Of a stretch of 64,000 nt of DNA, positions 33,560 through 44,713 are shown one piece after another. The stretch lies in the NCBI GenBank assembly GCA_008638375.1, contig CM018043.1, positions 55,688,947 through 55,752,946 on the forward strand, in the 5' to 3' direction. The DNA comes from Nyssa sinensis. Its lineage: Eukaryota; Streptophyta; Magnoliopsida; Cornales; Nyssaceae. Numbering within the stretch: the first letter of the stretch is position 1; the number at the start of each line of letters is the position of its first letter. The translations under genes were made by a program, and so were the position numbers. A model generated the notes under the pieces. The model made no database searches and was not told the origin of the DNA. It saw nothing but the letters and a program-made list of their open reading frames with translations.

Positions 33560-36500
33560 TTAACAGATCCGCATTTTTTTCTTTTGACCTTATGTACTTA
33601 ATGGTCATAATACCATTAGAGAGAAATTATTTTTTTACGATATTATGTCTTCGACGAATATGTCAAGACTTATCATTATACATGTGACTATGTGCTCTAT
33701 TAATTGCTAATTGACTATTGCAATGGATACAAATAGCAGGCACAGGTTTTAGCCTCATTGGAATATCTTCTAGGAAGTGACGAAGCCACTCAGCTTCTTC
33801 ACTAGCTTTATCAAGTGCAATAAACTCATATTCCATTGTAGATCTAGCAAACGTTTGTTTAGAAGATTTTCATGATACCGCACTACCACCAAGTGTAAAC
33901 AAATATCCACTTGTGGACTTTGAGTCTTTGGTATCAAATATCTAGTTTGCATCGCAATATCCTTCTAGTACTGCTGGATACCTTGAGTAATGCAAGCCAT
34001 AGTTTTGGGCTTATTTTAAATATCTCAAAACCCTAACTATTGCCTTCTAATGGTCCGAACCAGGATTACTTGTGTATCTACTTAATTCGCTAACAACATA
34101 CGCTATGTCTGAACGGGTACAATTCATCACATACATTAGGCTGTCAATTATATGCGCATACTCTAGTTGTGATATGTTTTTGCCATTATTCTTTGATAAG
34201 TGTAAATTTATATTTACAGGTGTTCTCGTTGGACAGCTATCATCTTGTTTAAATTTCTGGAGTATTCTCTCAATGTAATGTGATTGAGACAATATCAATC
34301 CATCCGATGTTCTAGAGATTTTTATCCCAAGTATAATATCAGCAACACCTAAGTATTTTATATCAAATTTATTATTTAACAGTTTCTTGGTAGCTTTGAT
34401 GACATCATTATTACTACCCATAATGAGTATATCATCAACATAGAGACAAATAATGACATAGCCATTTTATGTGTTCTTAACATATACACATTTGTCGTAT
34501 TCATTGATCTTGAACCCATTTGACATCATTACACTGTTAAATTTCTCATGCGACTACTTTGGTGCTTGTTTTAGTCCATAAATAAATTTAACAAGCCGAC
34601 AAACTTTTTTTTCTTGACCTAAAACAATAAACCCTTCGGGTTGTTCCATGTATCTTTTTTCATCTAATTCACCATTTAAGAAAGTTGTCTTAACATCCAT
34701 TTGATATATTTTAAGATTGTGTATAGCTGCAATAGCTATTAACATTTGAATTGATGATATCCTTGTAACAGGTGAATATGTATTGAAATAGTTCAAGCCT
34801 TCTTTTTGCCTGTATCCTTTGATAACAAGCATGGCCTTGTACTTTTCAATAGATCTATCTGCTTTTATTTTCTTCTTGAATATCTATTTATATCCAAGAG
34901 GTTTTGAACCTAGTGGAAGATCCACTAATTCACACATATGGTTTTATAGAATGGATTCTACTTCACTGTTTATAACCTCTTTCCAAGCTTCAGGACTCGA
35001 CATTGATTCTTTAAAGCTTTGAGACTCATCTTCTAACAAATACATTAGAAAGTCTAGACCAAAAGATTTTGATGTTCTAACCATTTGGCTTCGTCTAAGT
35101 TCATCATCATCTTGTTGGTTTTAACTACTGCTTACTGCAGTGTCATGAGTTATTTTATTTAAACTCGACTCCTATGTTGATTTGTGAGGTAATACATGTT
35201 CAAAGAACGATGCATTCCTTGACTCAATAATAGTATTAACATGTATATCAGGAATTTCTGATTTATGAATCAGAAATCGATATGCACTACAATTATGAGC
35301 ATATTCTATGAAAAACACAATCAACTATTTTTTGTCCTATTTTAACTTTTTTAGGTATAAGAACTGTCACTTTTACCAAACACCCTCATACTTTTAAGTA
35401 TTTATAAGAAGGTCTTCGACCTTTCCATAACTCGTACGAGACTTATTATTGGTTTTCTTTTGAAGTATTCGCTTGAGAATATAGTTTGTGGAAAGAATTG
35501 TTCCCCCCCCCCCCAATAAATTCTAAAGTAGTTCAGAGCTTAATAGCAATGTGTTCATCATTTCTTTTAAAGTTCTATTTTTTCGTTTAGCAATTCCATT
35601 TTGCTGAGGTGAATAGGGTGTAGTTGTTTGGTGTATAACACCATGTTGTAAACAGAATTCACCGAAAGGTGCTTCATATTCACTACCTCTATCACTTCTC
35701 AATATCTTGATTTTCTTATCAAGTTGATTCTCAACCTCATTCTTGTAATATTTAAACATTTTCAATGCCTCATCTTTACTTCTCAACAAGTAAACATAAC
35801 AGTATCTTGTGCAATCATCAATAAAAGTAAGAAAATATTTCTTACCACATCTAGTTTGAATAAATTTCAAATCATAAATATCTGAATGTATTAATTCTAT
35901 AGGTTCACTACTTCTTTTAATTGATTGAAAAGAAGTTCTTGCAAGCTTTGTTTCTACACAAGTCTCGCATTTATGATTTGAATCAAATTCTATTTTAGAA
36001 AAACATTCCATATTAACTAATCTATGCAATGTATTAAAATTAACATATCCTAGTCTACCATGCCACATATTGAAGACTTAAGCATTAAAGCAGAAGTTGT
36101 GTTCTTATTATTATTAATAGCAGGTACAACAGTCATTACATTCATCTTAAAAAGCCCATCGCTCATATATCTCTTACCCACATACATCCCATTTTTGGAA
36201 AGGACAAATTCATTAGATACAAACACCAATTTGAATCCTTTTTTGCTCAACAATGATCCAGACACCAAGTTCTTTCGGGTATCAAGCACATGCAACACAT
36301 TGTTGAGGGTAAGCTCTTTTTCAGATGTCATCTTCAATACCACTTATCCTTGACCTTCAACTTTGAAAGTAGTTGCCCATAAAAAGTTATTCTCTATTAT
36401 TTATAGCATAATATGATGAAAACATCTTCTTATTAAAGCAAACATGGCGAGTAGCCCCAGTGTCCACCCACCATTCTTTGGTATTACTTCCAATGAAGTT

Positions 36501-37460
36501 GACTTCAGAAACCACAGTCGAAAGATTCATTTCAGACACATCATTTGAAAAATTATCCACTTCGGTTATGTTGGCCTGTGCTTGCCTCTTGTTAGGATTC
36601 CGTTAACCTTGTTTCTTGGTGTAACAATCCTTTGGGCGATGGCCTGGTTTGTCACATTTGTAACATTTGTTCTTGAAATTTTTGTTGTCATTACCTTTGG
36701 GTCCTTATTTAGCACCAATGTTAGAATACTTCATTTTCTTGTTGTGAGAGGTTTGACCTTGTTCCACCACGTTTGCTTTAGCTTGCATAATATATTTTTC
36801 TACTTTCTTTTCAGAAGACAATTGTCTTCTTCAATCCTTAATCTCACGATCAAGTCTTCAAGCTTCATATCATTTCTCTTATGCTTTAGGTAACTCTTGA
36901 ATTCTTTTCAAGAATGTGGCAACTTTTCAATGATCGCAGCCACTTGGAATGATTCACTTAGGGACATGCCTTCAGCAGGAATGTCATAAAGGTAACTTGA
37001 AGATCTTAAACTTAATTAATCACCTTCTTAGAGTCAATCATTTTGTAGTATAGGAATCTGCCTACCACGAACTTCTTCATGCCGCCATCTTCCTCTTTAT
37101 ACTTTCTATCAAAGAGTCCTATAGCTCCCCTGCAGCCTTGATTGGACTGTAAACATTATATAATATGTTGTCCAAGCCATTAAGGATATAGTTTCGGTAG
37201 AGGAAGTCAGCATACTTCTAAGCATCGACTGCGGCGACCACTTGCCTATCAGTCTCATTCTTCCTCAAAGCAGGAGCTTCACGAAGGAATCGAGTCAAAT
37301 TCAGAATAGTGAGATAAAACAGCATCTTTTGCTGCCATTTCTTGAAATCAGTCTCACTGAATTTCTCTGGTTTCTAATTATGGTTCACAGGAACAGGTGC
37401 TATAACAGGTGCAGGCGGCACAACAATATTAGTAGGATTTGGGGTTGTTTCAGTTGCCAT
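33560..37460 (-). pseudogene. copia gag-pol of the minus-strand element, broken
   Basis: Gag starts at 37460 with MATETTPNPTN. A zinc knuckle CYKCDKPGHRPKDC lies near 36.62-36.66 kb. The protease DTGAT motif is near 36.46 kb. The integrase is at 35523-36068, with WHGRLGYVN, CETC and a DRGSEYE catalytic segment. The reverse transcriptase is at 34047-34832, with IYQMDVKTTFLNGEL, YGLKQAPK and an intact YVDDILI near 34435. RNase H remains lie at about 33.6-34.0 kb. Many stops and frameshifts separate these parts. A C12 run at 35503-35514 is one probable slippage site. Confidence 0.88.
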
Positions 37461-37623
37461 TTAAAAAACTACAATACAAATTTTTTCACTAATTAAAATT
37501 TGTAAATCAGAAGTATAGTATTGTGAACAAAAAATTCTGCACTAAAGAATACTGCAAACTAATACAGAAAATAAAACATTTGGGAAAATAAAACTAATTT
37601 GGAATATTATTCTCTCTTAAGAT

Positions 37624-38800
37624 TGTTAATCAGTGTTTATAAAATCCGTTTTATTTTAGCAATAGAGTAATAAAAAAAATACAAAACCTGTTTTCTGTAT
37701 TCTGTATTTTGTAAATACAGAATTATTTATAGAACAGGTTTCTGAAACAGACCAAGTCTAGCGTTTGACGCTATCTCCTTAAGATAGAATACGCCCTCAT
37801 ACTTGGTGCAGTCTCTGCGTACAGTGAACCAAACTTATGTTTCATAACTCTCTCAAACTGTATGAATGCACAGAAAATGTAATGAATTCAATGCAATGAA
37901 TGTAGGTGCATAGGTAGTGTTTATATAGAGCATTCGTGTCTGTTTGGTACAAACACGAAGGCTTATGGTCGCAACTGTTCAATAAACAGCCGCAAGGAAG
38001 AAGACGATTCAGTCAAAATTTAAACCAATGGTTTAATTGCAAAATGATATCGTTTTTTTTATTTAAACCAAAATCAAACACAATCGCAAAACGACAGAGT
38101 TGGAATTAATTAATCTGGTAACTAAACGAAAGCGTTTTGAAAAATTATTTAAATGAATTTTTTTCAGAAAGATATATACATAGCGAGTCAAGGCCCAAAC
38201 CCAAACTTGAACTTGGTGTGGGGCGATGATGCGCGCGTGTAATGAACAAAGCATGTACTAGGTCCTCCCTTTTTCTAACGCAATCGTAAAACGACAGCGT
38301 TGAAATTAATTAATCTGGTAACTAAACGACTGCATTTTGAAAAATTATTTAAATAATTTTTTTTCAGAAATATATATACATAGCGAGCCAAAGCCCAAAC
38401 CCAAACCTGAACCTGGTGCGGGGCGATGATGCGCGTGTGTAATGAACAAAGCATGTATTAGGTCCTCCTCCTTCCACAAAATTTGGGTGCCCCTTAGGAC
38501 TCAAACCTTCCCTCAAGGTAATTGTATATATACTTTTTAAAAGTCATGTACTCATTCTATGTGAAACACAAGCTTTTTATAAGTTTCAAACTTTTGTTAC
38601 AATTTTCAAATGGTGATGTTTGGAGGCAATTTTTCATTCACTCATTAATGGTTTTGAGCAACCCAATACATTATCTTAATTTCTTCATCAAGGAAAATAC
38701 ATTTTCATATGGACCTACCAAAATTAATGTGTGAAATCCACTTTAATTTTAATTTAAAAATAATTAATTATTATACTCAAAAATTCACTTTTTTCCGGCA
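37624..38800 (-). repeat. 5' LTR of the minus-strand copia element, with internal duplication
   Basis: 1177 bp, ending TTCCGGCA on the + strand next to the ATTCT target duplication. It is longer than the other LTR because of a 200-bp tandem duplication at about 38075-38475, and it lacks a 57-bp stretch found there. Confidence 0.88.
38075..38475 (-). repeat. 200-bp tandem duplication inside the 5' LTR
   Basis: CAATCGCAAAACGACAG at 38081 recurs as CAATCGTAAAACGACAG at 38281. The following 190 bases repeat to the TAGGTCCTCC block. Only this LTR has two copies. Confidence 0.85.
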
Positions 38801-38805
38801 ATTCT

Positions 38806-39225
38806 AATTTCTCACCAAATACAAGTGATATACACCACAAGTTGTCTGTTTAATTTGAAACAATTTGGTTTATTTGTTACTTGTCACTTTAAAACAAATT
38901 ATTCATCCCCGTTTCAAAAATCTCACTCTAAGACCATCCAGTGGTTTAATTCACTCAATAGTATGGAAATCATAAGTGACAAGAGTAATTAAATTCTTGC
39001 CCATAGAATTTCTAAGCCCTTTTGCTATCGAAACTTCTACGCAATCACATTTTTTTAGTTGAACTGTATCTGTAGACTCCTTCCAACAGCATGCTCGGCA
39101 TGCGCATATACTATGTTCTAATTAAAACTTGAACCTTTTTGAGAGGTAAAGGTTTTTAATATCATTCAAGTTAAGCTAGATGATGTGCATACACAAATTT
39201 ATATCGTGTAACAAACACAAAATTT
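38806..39225. other. intergenic
   Basis: AT-rich sequence to the right of the copia target duplication. No gene or repeat was recognised. Confidence 0.5.
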
Positions 39226-39599
39226 ATTAAAATACTTCAATCACATATTGAAAATTATCTTATTTTGCATGGAACTATCAGTAGAATTAATTATGAATTC
39301 ACATGACAATTACAAAAGTTAGTCATCAGAGAAAGAGAGAGTGTATCTATTAAAATACTTTAATCACATACTGAAAATTATCTTATTTTGCATGGATCTA
39401 TCAGTAGAATTAATTATGAATTCACATGATACACTACAAAAGTTAGTCATCAAAGAAAGAGAGAGTGTATCTATTAAAATACTTTAATCACATACTGAAA
39501 ATTATCTTATTTTGAATGGATCTATCAGTAGAATTAATTATGAATTCAGATGACACGCTACAAAAGTTAGTCATCAACGAGAGAGAGAGAGAGAGAGAG
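39226..39599 (+). repeat. three tandem copies of a 123-124-bp unit
   Basis: Copies begin ATTAAAATACTT at 39226, 39349 and 39473. Each contains a TATCAGTAGAATTAATTATG block and ends in AAAGTTAGTCATC plus a GA tract. The GA tract is longest in the third copy. Copies differ by only a few bases. Confidence 0.9.
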
Positions 39600-40625
39600 T
39601 TATGGTCATCGATTGAGATGGTGCAAAACTTAAAAAATAAAAATGATGTTGAAGTAAAGATTAAGTTGTCATTTACTCAAAATTAAAAGACCAATGACAA
39701 ACCGCACAAAACTTAACGTCAGAGGAAAAGGTGATGGGATGATAATTTGAGATGGAGATTGAGCCACAAAGGTCAAATTTGTCCTCTCTCTTAATTTTGG
39801 TCCTCTCCATGTCTTTTCTTTCTTTCTTTTTTCTTCTTCTTTTCTAGTAAGAAAAACTTAATATGTCCTTAATCTAACTCGACCAGCCTTCCATTGCCAA
39901 CCATCGATCTTTCAATCTCATCTTTTGTAGCATACTTTGATTAGATATGTGTGTGTGTGTACACAAACAAAAACATTCATATTTATAGAGCTTTGTTTTC
40001 ACTAGCTGTTTGGACAAAACATTAATTGTAAACTCTATCTCATCATATATTGTAAAAAACTTCAAATTAACCAAATTGCTTTTAGATAGCAATCTATAGT
40101 GATTGGTATAATGGAACTATATATAGAGATGTGATACAATTCACAACTTTTTCAAATTTATTTCTTATTCTTAAAATTTAAATTAATTAATGCCTTTTTT
40201 GTTTTTTTAAAAATTGTAGATATATATCATTGATTTTGTATCTATATATGAATTATTATTAATTAGCAAAACTATATATCCAATTATTGCAACATTCAGA
40301 TTCCAAGATGCCATTTAAAATTTTCAAATCTAAAGAAGAATTCATAGTTATATATATAGGCACGCACCAATTGGAATCCTAGTTGTATGCATTATGGGTC
40401 GGCCTCATTATTAAAATGTTACTATATCCAAAAATTATACGACCACTTGAATAACATAATATGCATTGCTATCATTGTCTTTGGATGACTTTGTAGCCAT
40501 AGCCAGTCAACCAAGGTCAAACTCATTTTTTCTTTGTAATCATCTAAAAAACATATATATAATCTTCTCAAAAAACTATATATAATCTTCTCATAAGAAG
40601 TAAAATGACTTTGTGAGGATATTAT

Positions 40626-40628
<3 letters not shown>
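39600..40628. other. intergenic
   Basis: AT-rich sequence with short TATA runs. No gene was recognised. Confidence 0.5.
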
Positions 40629-40687
<59 letters not shown>

Positions 40688-40692
40688 TCTCT
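40629..40692. repeat. (CT)n microsatellite
   Basis: About 30 CT units with one CC interruption near the right end. Confidence 0.95.
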
Positions 40693-41459
40693 ACATATAT
40701 ATTTAGACACACGTACAAGCATATGCAGAACCCATGAAACTATAACCATGAAAAGCAAAACCCAGTGCTTAAAATTAATTAACAGAATAATTAAAGGGAA
40801 AAAAAAGGCTCGCCCTATGTGTATGATTAATGTTCTCTTTTTTTTGCGCGGGTGTTACACTAATATGGTGGGATTAGGTTGTCTTTTTCAAAGGGAAAGG
40901 GAAAGGGAAAGGATAAAGGATGTATAACCACATTCCCTTTGTTTATTCATTTAGTACTATTTTTCTTTTATTTTAAATTTATCATATGATCGAGGAGAAA
41001 CCCTGAAAAGAAGGTCTAAAGTTGACAGGATTAAAAGTGTTTGAGAAGAAGACAAAACATTTGAGATTAAGAATGTTTGCTTTCTTTTTTTTTCTCTTTT
41101 TTTTTATATCTCCAGAAGAAGAGATTATATTGATGAGAATCAAAATGTACAAAGAAGACGGATCAATTATATCAATAAAGATTAAGTGCAAAAGTATCAT
41201 TACTTACGAATATCAAACAAGAAACTAATCATATACTAGCAAAAAAAATAAAATAAAATCAAGATTAGAGTTAAAAATGTATGCTTTCTTTTAATAATAT
41301 TAGTGTCGAAAACACTATATATATATAGAGAGAGAGACCACCGCCGTCTTGGTTTCCATGAGAAATGATATATAAACATATCCTCTACAGCTAAGCAACT
41401 GAAACACTACCAAGTAGCGTACCAAAGAGGAAAACTGAAACACATCGTTTGAAGAAGCG

Positions 41460-41462
<3 letters not shown>
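40693..41462. other. intergenic with a short GGGAAA array
   Basis: Four AAAGGG-type units occur at about 40889-40912. No gene was recognised in the stretch. Confidence 0.5.

Positions 41463-41502
<40 letters not shown>
41463..41502. repeat. (GA)n microsatellite upstream of tRNA-His
   Basis: About 20 GA units end some 50 bases before the tRNA gene. Confidence 0.95.
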
Positions 41503-41554
41503 AACGTTTGGAAGTATAGTTTATAAAATATATACAAAATATTGTTAGTACATA

Positions 41555-41626
41555 GTGGCTGTAGTTTAGTGGTAAGAATTCCACGTTGTGGCCGTGGAGA
41601 CCTGGGCTCGAATCCCAGCAGCCACA
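41555..41626 (+). tRNA. trnH-GUG: tRNA-His (GTG anticodon)
   Basis: The 72-base sequence folds as a cloverleaf. The acceptor stem is GTGGCTG with CAGCCAC. The anticodon stem CCACG/CGTGG encloses the loop TTGTGGC with GTG at 41588-41590. The T arm CTGGG/CCCAG encloses CTCGAAT. No intron is present. A TTTTT terminator follows at 41628-41632. The sequence looks intact and nuclear in type. Confidence 0.95.
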
Positions 41627-41632
41627 GTTTTT

Positions 41633-42718
41633 AAAGTTTGTTTCCTTGTAAAAACTAAAATTAACAGACTAAACTTGATTTTTTAATCTATAGTTGTTAT
41701 GTCACAAATGACTTTTAATTTTTGTTTAGAATTGAAAATTAAATCCGAGATTAAATTACTCCCCACAAGATGCATCATGGAATTGGCAATTATCCCACCT
41801 TCATTACATCACAATAATAGGATTTACGGCCAGTGTTGTTCCATCCATGGAACCAAGCTTCCTAGTAGAAGCTTAATTTGCAACTTTCCATCACTAGGCA
41901 AATGATATGTGAAAGAGAGCCATTATTAGTTATATCTTCATTGTATCGATAATTATTCTTAGTAATTTAATTTATAGAATTGAGCAAGATTAGTATACAA
42001 GTAATGTCATATTCAACAACAGAACAACGTGATTAGTAACTCAAGATTTTTTACAATTGTATTTTACTTTCTCGTTTCTTTTACATGTAATATTTGAAGC
42101 AATTTTCTTTACAATTTTTCACTATGCCATTTCTCATGATAAATCCAATGCGACTACAAAGTGAGTGTGCATTATTACAAATTTGAAACCATGAGGAATC
42201 CTATATTGTTGTACAAGAGTTGGTGGTTCTTATTTTTTCTCTTTCTGTGATCTAATTATGATTAGAAAATCAGATTAGTATAATTTAAGATTGACAATGA
42301 TGGATGTGGCATTTCCTATTACCGAATTTTTTTTTTTCGAAATCACAATTATATCAGGAACTTAATATTATTGTGTTACTATTATCATTATTATTAAATC
42401 TTATCAAAAATTATTCACTTGTTGACTTAATATTATTATAGTAATTTAATATTATATTATGATACGACATTAAATCAACACAACATTCTCATCTTATTCC
42501 TCATAAGTCACGGAGTTCAGTCCCTTCCAATATGAGTGTCAGACTTGCATCACATAAGTATATGACAAGGATAGCATTCACATGAAAAGGGTCGAACCTT
42601 GATTTGCTACCAGAGTTAGATAGGCATGCAGACAACTCAAAGCTTGACAAAATGATTGATGTGCCAATCCCTTATCTTCTGCTCCCCCTCCCCTAATATG
42701 TATGTATATACATATGTA

Positions 42719-42754
<36 letters not shown>

Positions 42755-43084
42755 ATTGTAAAATAAATAATTTATACAATAAGATTTAAAAAGAAGTGAC
42801 ACATGCCTCTACGTTTATAGGTGCAATTATTTCTTTTATTATATTAAAAATAAGATTATGACATATTTTTACTGTATTAGAATTATAATTCTTTTCTTAT
42901 GTATTAAAATTTTTCAATATAATTTTATCATACAGTGGGAGGCAAGCTTCCACATCTTACAACCTATTATTCATTCCTAATAATACAAATAAGATTAATC
43001 TGCAAAAATAATACATATATACTTAATTTCAATTATTACAATAATATAAATCATATATTTAACATATATATATATATATATACT
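41633..43084. other. intergenic, with an (AT)n tract
   Basis: AT-rich DNA without a gene. A TG/AT compound microsatellite lies at 42718-42754, and another AT tract at about 43064-43081. Confidence 0.5.
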
Positions 43085-43745
43085 AATATTTTAAAACCCG
43101 GACCGGACTAGCTGGTTCAACCGCTGGAACCGTTGACCGGTTCATAAAACGGTCAAATTTAACCAATAAAACCGCTTATAATTCAAAACCGTTCTAAAAA
43201 TACAAAACCGTTAAAACCGGCCGGTCGAACCATCGAACCGGGTGACCCAGTACTGGGTCACCGGTTCACACCGGTTCTTGTCCAGTATTATATATTTGTA
43301 TCATGTAGTATTTTATTTTATTTTATGCATGATTATTAGTGTTTATATCTTTTTTTTTCATGTAGTTGAAGACTAAATTATTAGATTATGTTTGGATTGA
43401 ATGTTAAAATGATTTCTGTTACGGTCCTTGCGATTATGGAAAAATTGCAATGAAATTTCAACTTTTAACATTGTAATAAGGTATGTCTATTATATTTTTT
43501 TCATTTTTTTCTTGAAGTTTTACATATTAAGAAAATTCATATTTTGTAAAAAAATTTTATATACTTTTTAGTAATTTTTGTATAATTTTTTAAATTTAAA
43601 ATATCAATAATATGTATTATTAAATTTATTAATTACATAATTATGACACCACGGTTTGATTTTGGTTGACTCGATTGTTAAACCGATAACCCATAATTTG
43701 GATATTTTTTCGGTTCAATGAACAGATTGAGTCTGAAAACATTGA
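43085..43745. mobile_element. possible TIR transposon remnant with GC-rich CCGGTT-rich end
   Basis: The left end (AATATTTTAAAACCCGGACC) is followed by many CCGGTT and AACCG words, unlike the AT-rich surroundings. The right end (GACTCGATTGTTAAACC to AAAACATTGAT) loosely matches its inverse. Such CCGG-rich ends recur in non-autonomous plant DNA elements. The ends are too degenerate to fix a target duplication. Confidence 0.35.
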
Positions 43746-44071
43746 TATAAACAGGCCCGGAAACACAAATGATGAAAAGCCAGAAATGGGGGCATCAAAA
43801 TATCATGCGAATATACGTTCAAATTGAAAACCATTACCTTTACACACCAAAACAGTGACTGCATCGCAGCAACTGCTAATGATACACAATTATTTTAAGT
43901 AGAATAATTAGAATAGTACATCCAGAGGAGTGATGTAAACCAAACAAGAAACCGAGAAAAAACCACAAGTCAAAAGCGAATTAAGGTTTAATACACAAAT
44001 TACAAACCAACATTTAATTATATATATATATATAGATATATATATAATGATGAAAAATCGATGATCACCAA

Positions 44072-44368
44072 TTAATTGTTACCATAAATTTTCAAATGCA
44101 AATTTTGTTGGGCATAGTTGACGAGCTTTTCGATTTCCTTGGGGTTGTCTAAGTGGCCGCTATGATCAGAATCGGCTTCTTTCATCCCTTGGCGGGCCTT
44201 CCACCACCCAAACCAAATCCGCAGGCTATGAAGAGCTTCTTTCAGTTCTTCACGGCTGATGCGACCATCACGATCCATGTCAAACCGCCGCAGCCACGCT
44301 TTGAATTCGTCCACGCTCATCTCCTGGTTGGGCAGCACCTGAATACCACGCATGCATATGATGGCCAT
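44072..44368 (-). CDS. small two-EF-hand calcium-binding protein
   Basis: A single-exon frame of 98 residues. EF-hand 1 (residues 30-41, DMDRDGRISREE) has all the calcium-binding positions. EF-hand 2 (from D66, DSDHSGHLDNPKE) has Lys at loop position 12 with the acidic residue one place later, so binding may be altered. Between them lies the tryptophan-rich linker LRIWFGWWKARQG, conserved in a small plant family of short calmodulin-like proteins. The likely role is as a calcium sensor or buffer in cytosol or nucleus; its partner is unknown. The first Met at 44368 fits the family start region. Other family members keep the same displaced acidic residue, so this is probably not damage. Confidence 0.82.
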   Translation of the reverse strand: MAIICMRGIQVLPNQEMSVDEFKAWLRRFDMDRDGRISREELKEALHSLRIWFGWWKARQGMKEADSDHSGHLDNPKEIEKLVNYAQQNLHLKIYGNN

Positions 44369-44428
44369 ATATCTCTGATCTCTCTTTCTTTTCTTTCACA
44401 ATTACAACAGAAAATTAAAGAAAGCTAG

Positions 44429-44669
44429 CTGCAAGAACTACTTGAAATTCAAAGGCAAGCTTAGTTGTTTTTTGAGGCTCTAATGGAGTTTTATATCTTC
44501 CTTAGCTTTTTAAAGCTTATCTATCATGCCCAAAACGATTGTATTGGCAAACGAATCTGCTAGCAAAGCCTAACATTTTCCCGTGTGCTTTCTATTGGAA
44601 TCTTTTACCTTCGACTCCAGGCTCGGTGTGCCATTCTTTGCGTATGGGCAAATATATTCGTACACACCC

Positions 44670-44713
<44 letters not shown>

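Larger units (their letters stand above)
31831..38800 (-). mobile_element. complete Ty1/copia element (Tork/Tnt1-like), minus strand, coding-dead
   Basis: Two LTRs (31831-32905 and 37624-38800) bracket a gag-pol region read on the minus strand. A 5-bp target duplication ATTCT flanks the whole element (31826-31830 and 38801-38805). The polypurine tract reads GTGGAAGAT just before the 3' LTR in element sense, close to the GTGGGAGAT of Tnt1-type elements. The order of gag, integrase and reverse transcriptase confirms copia. The primer-binding site next to the 5' LTR is degenerate. Multiple stops and frameshifts prevent expression. The total length of 6970 bp is in the normal range with long LTRs. 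Confidence 0.92.

Noticed and set aside
39226..39599. CRISPR-like array
   Set aside because: The units are head-to-tail tandem copies without spacers, in a plant nuclear context.
40889..40912. AAAGGG array as a telomere-like or G-quadruplex site
   Set aside because: Only three full GGG runs plus one GG are present and the unit is not the plant telomere TTTAGGG, so a strong claim is not supported.
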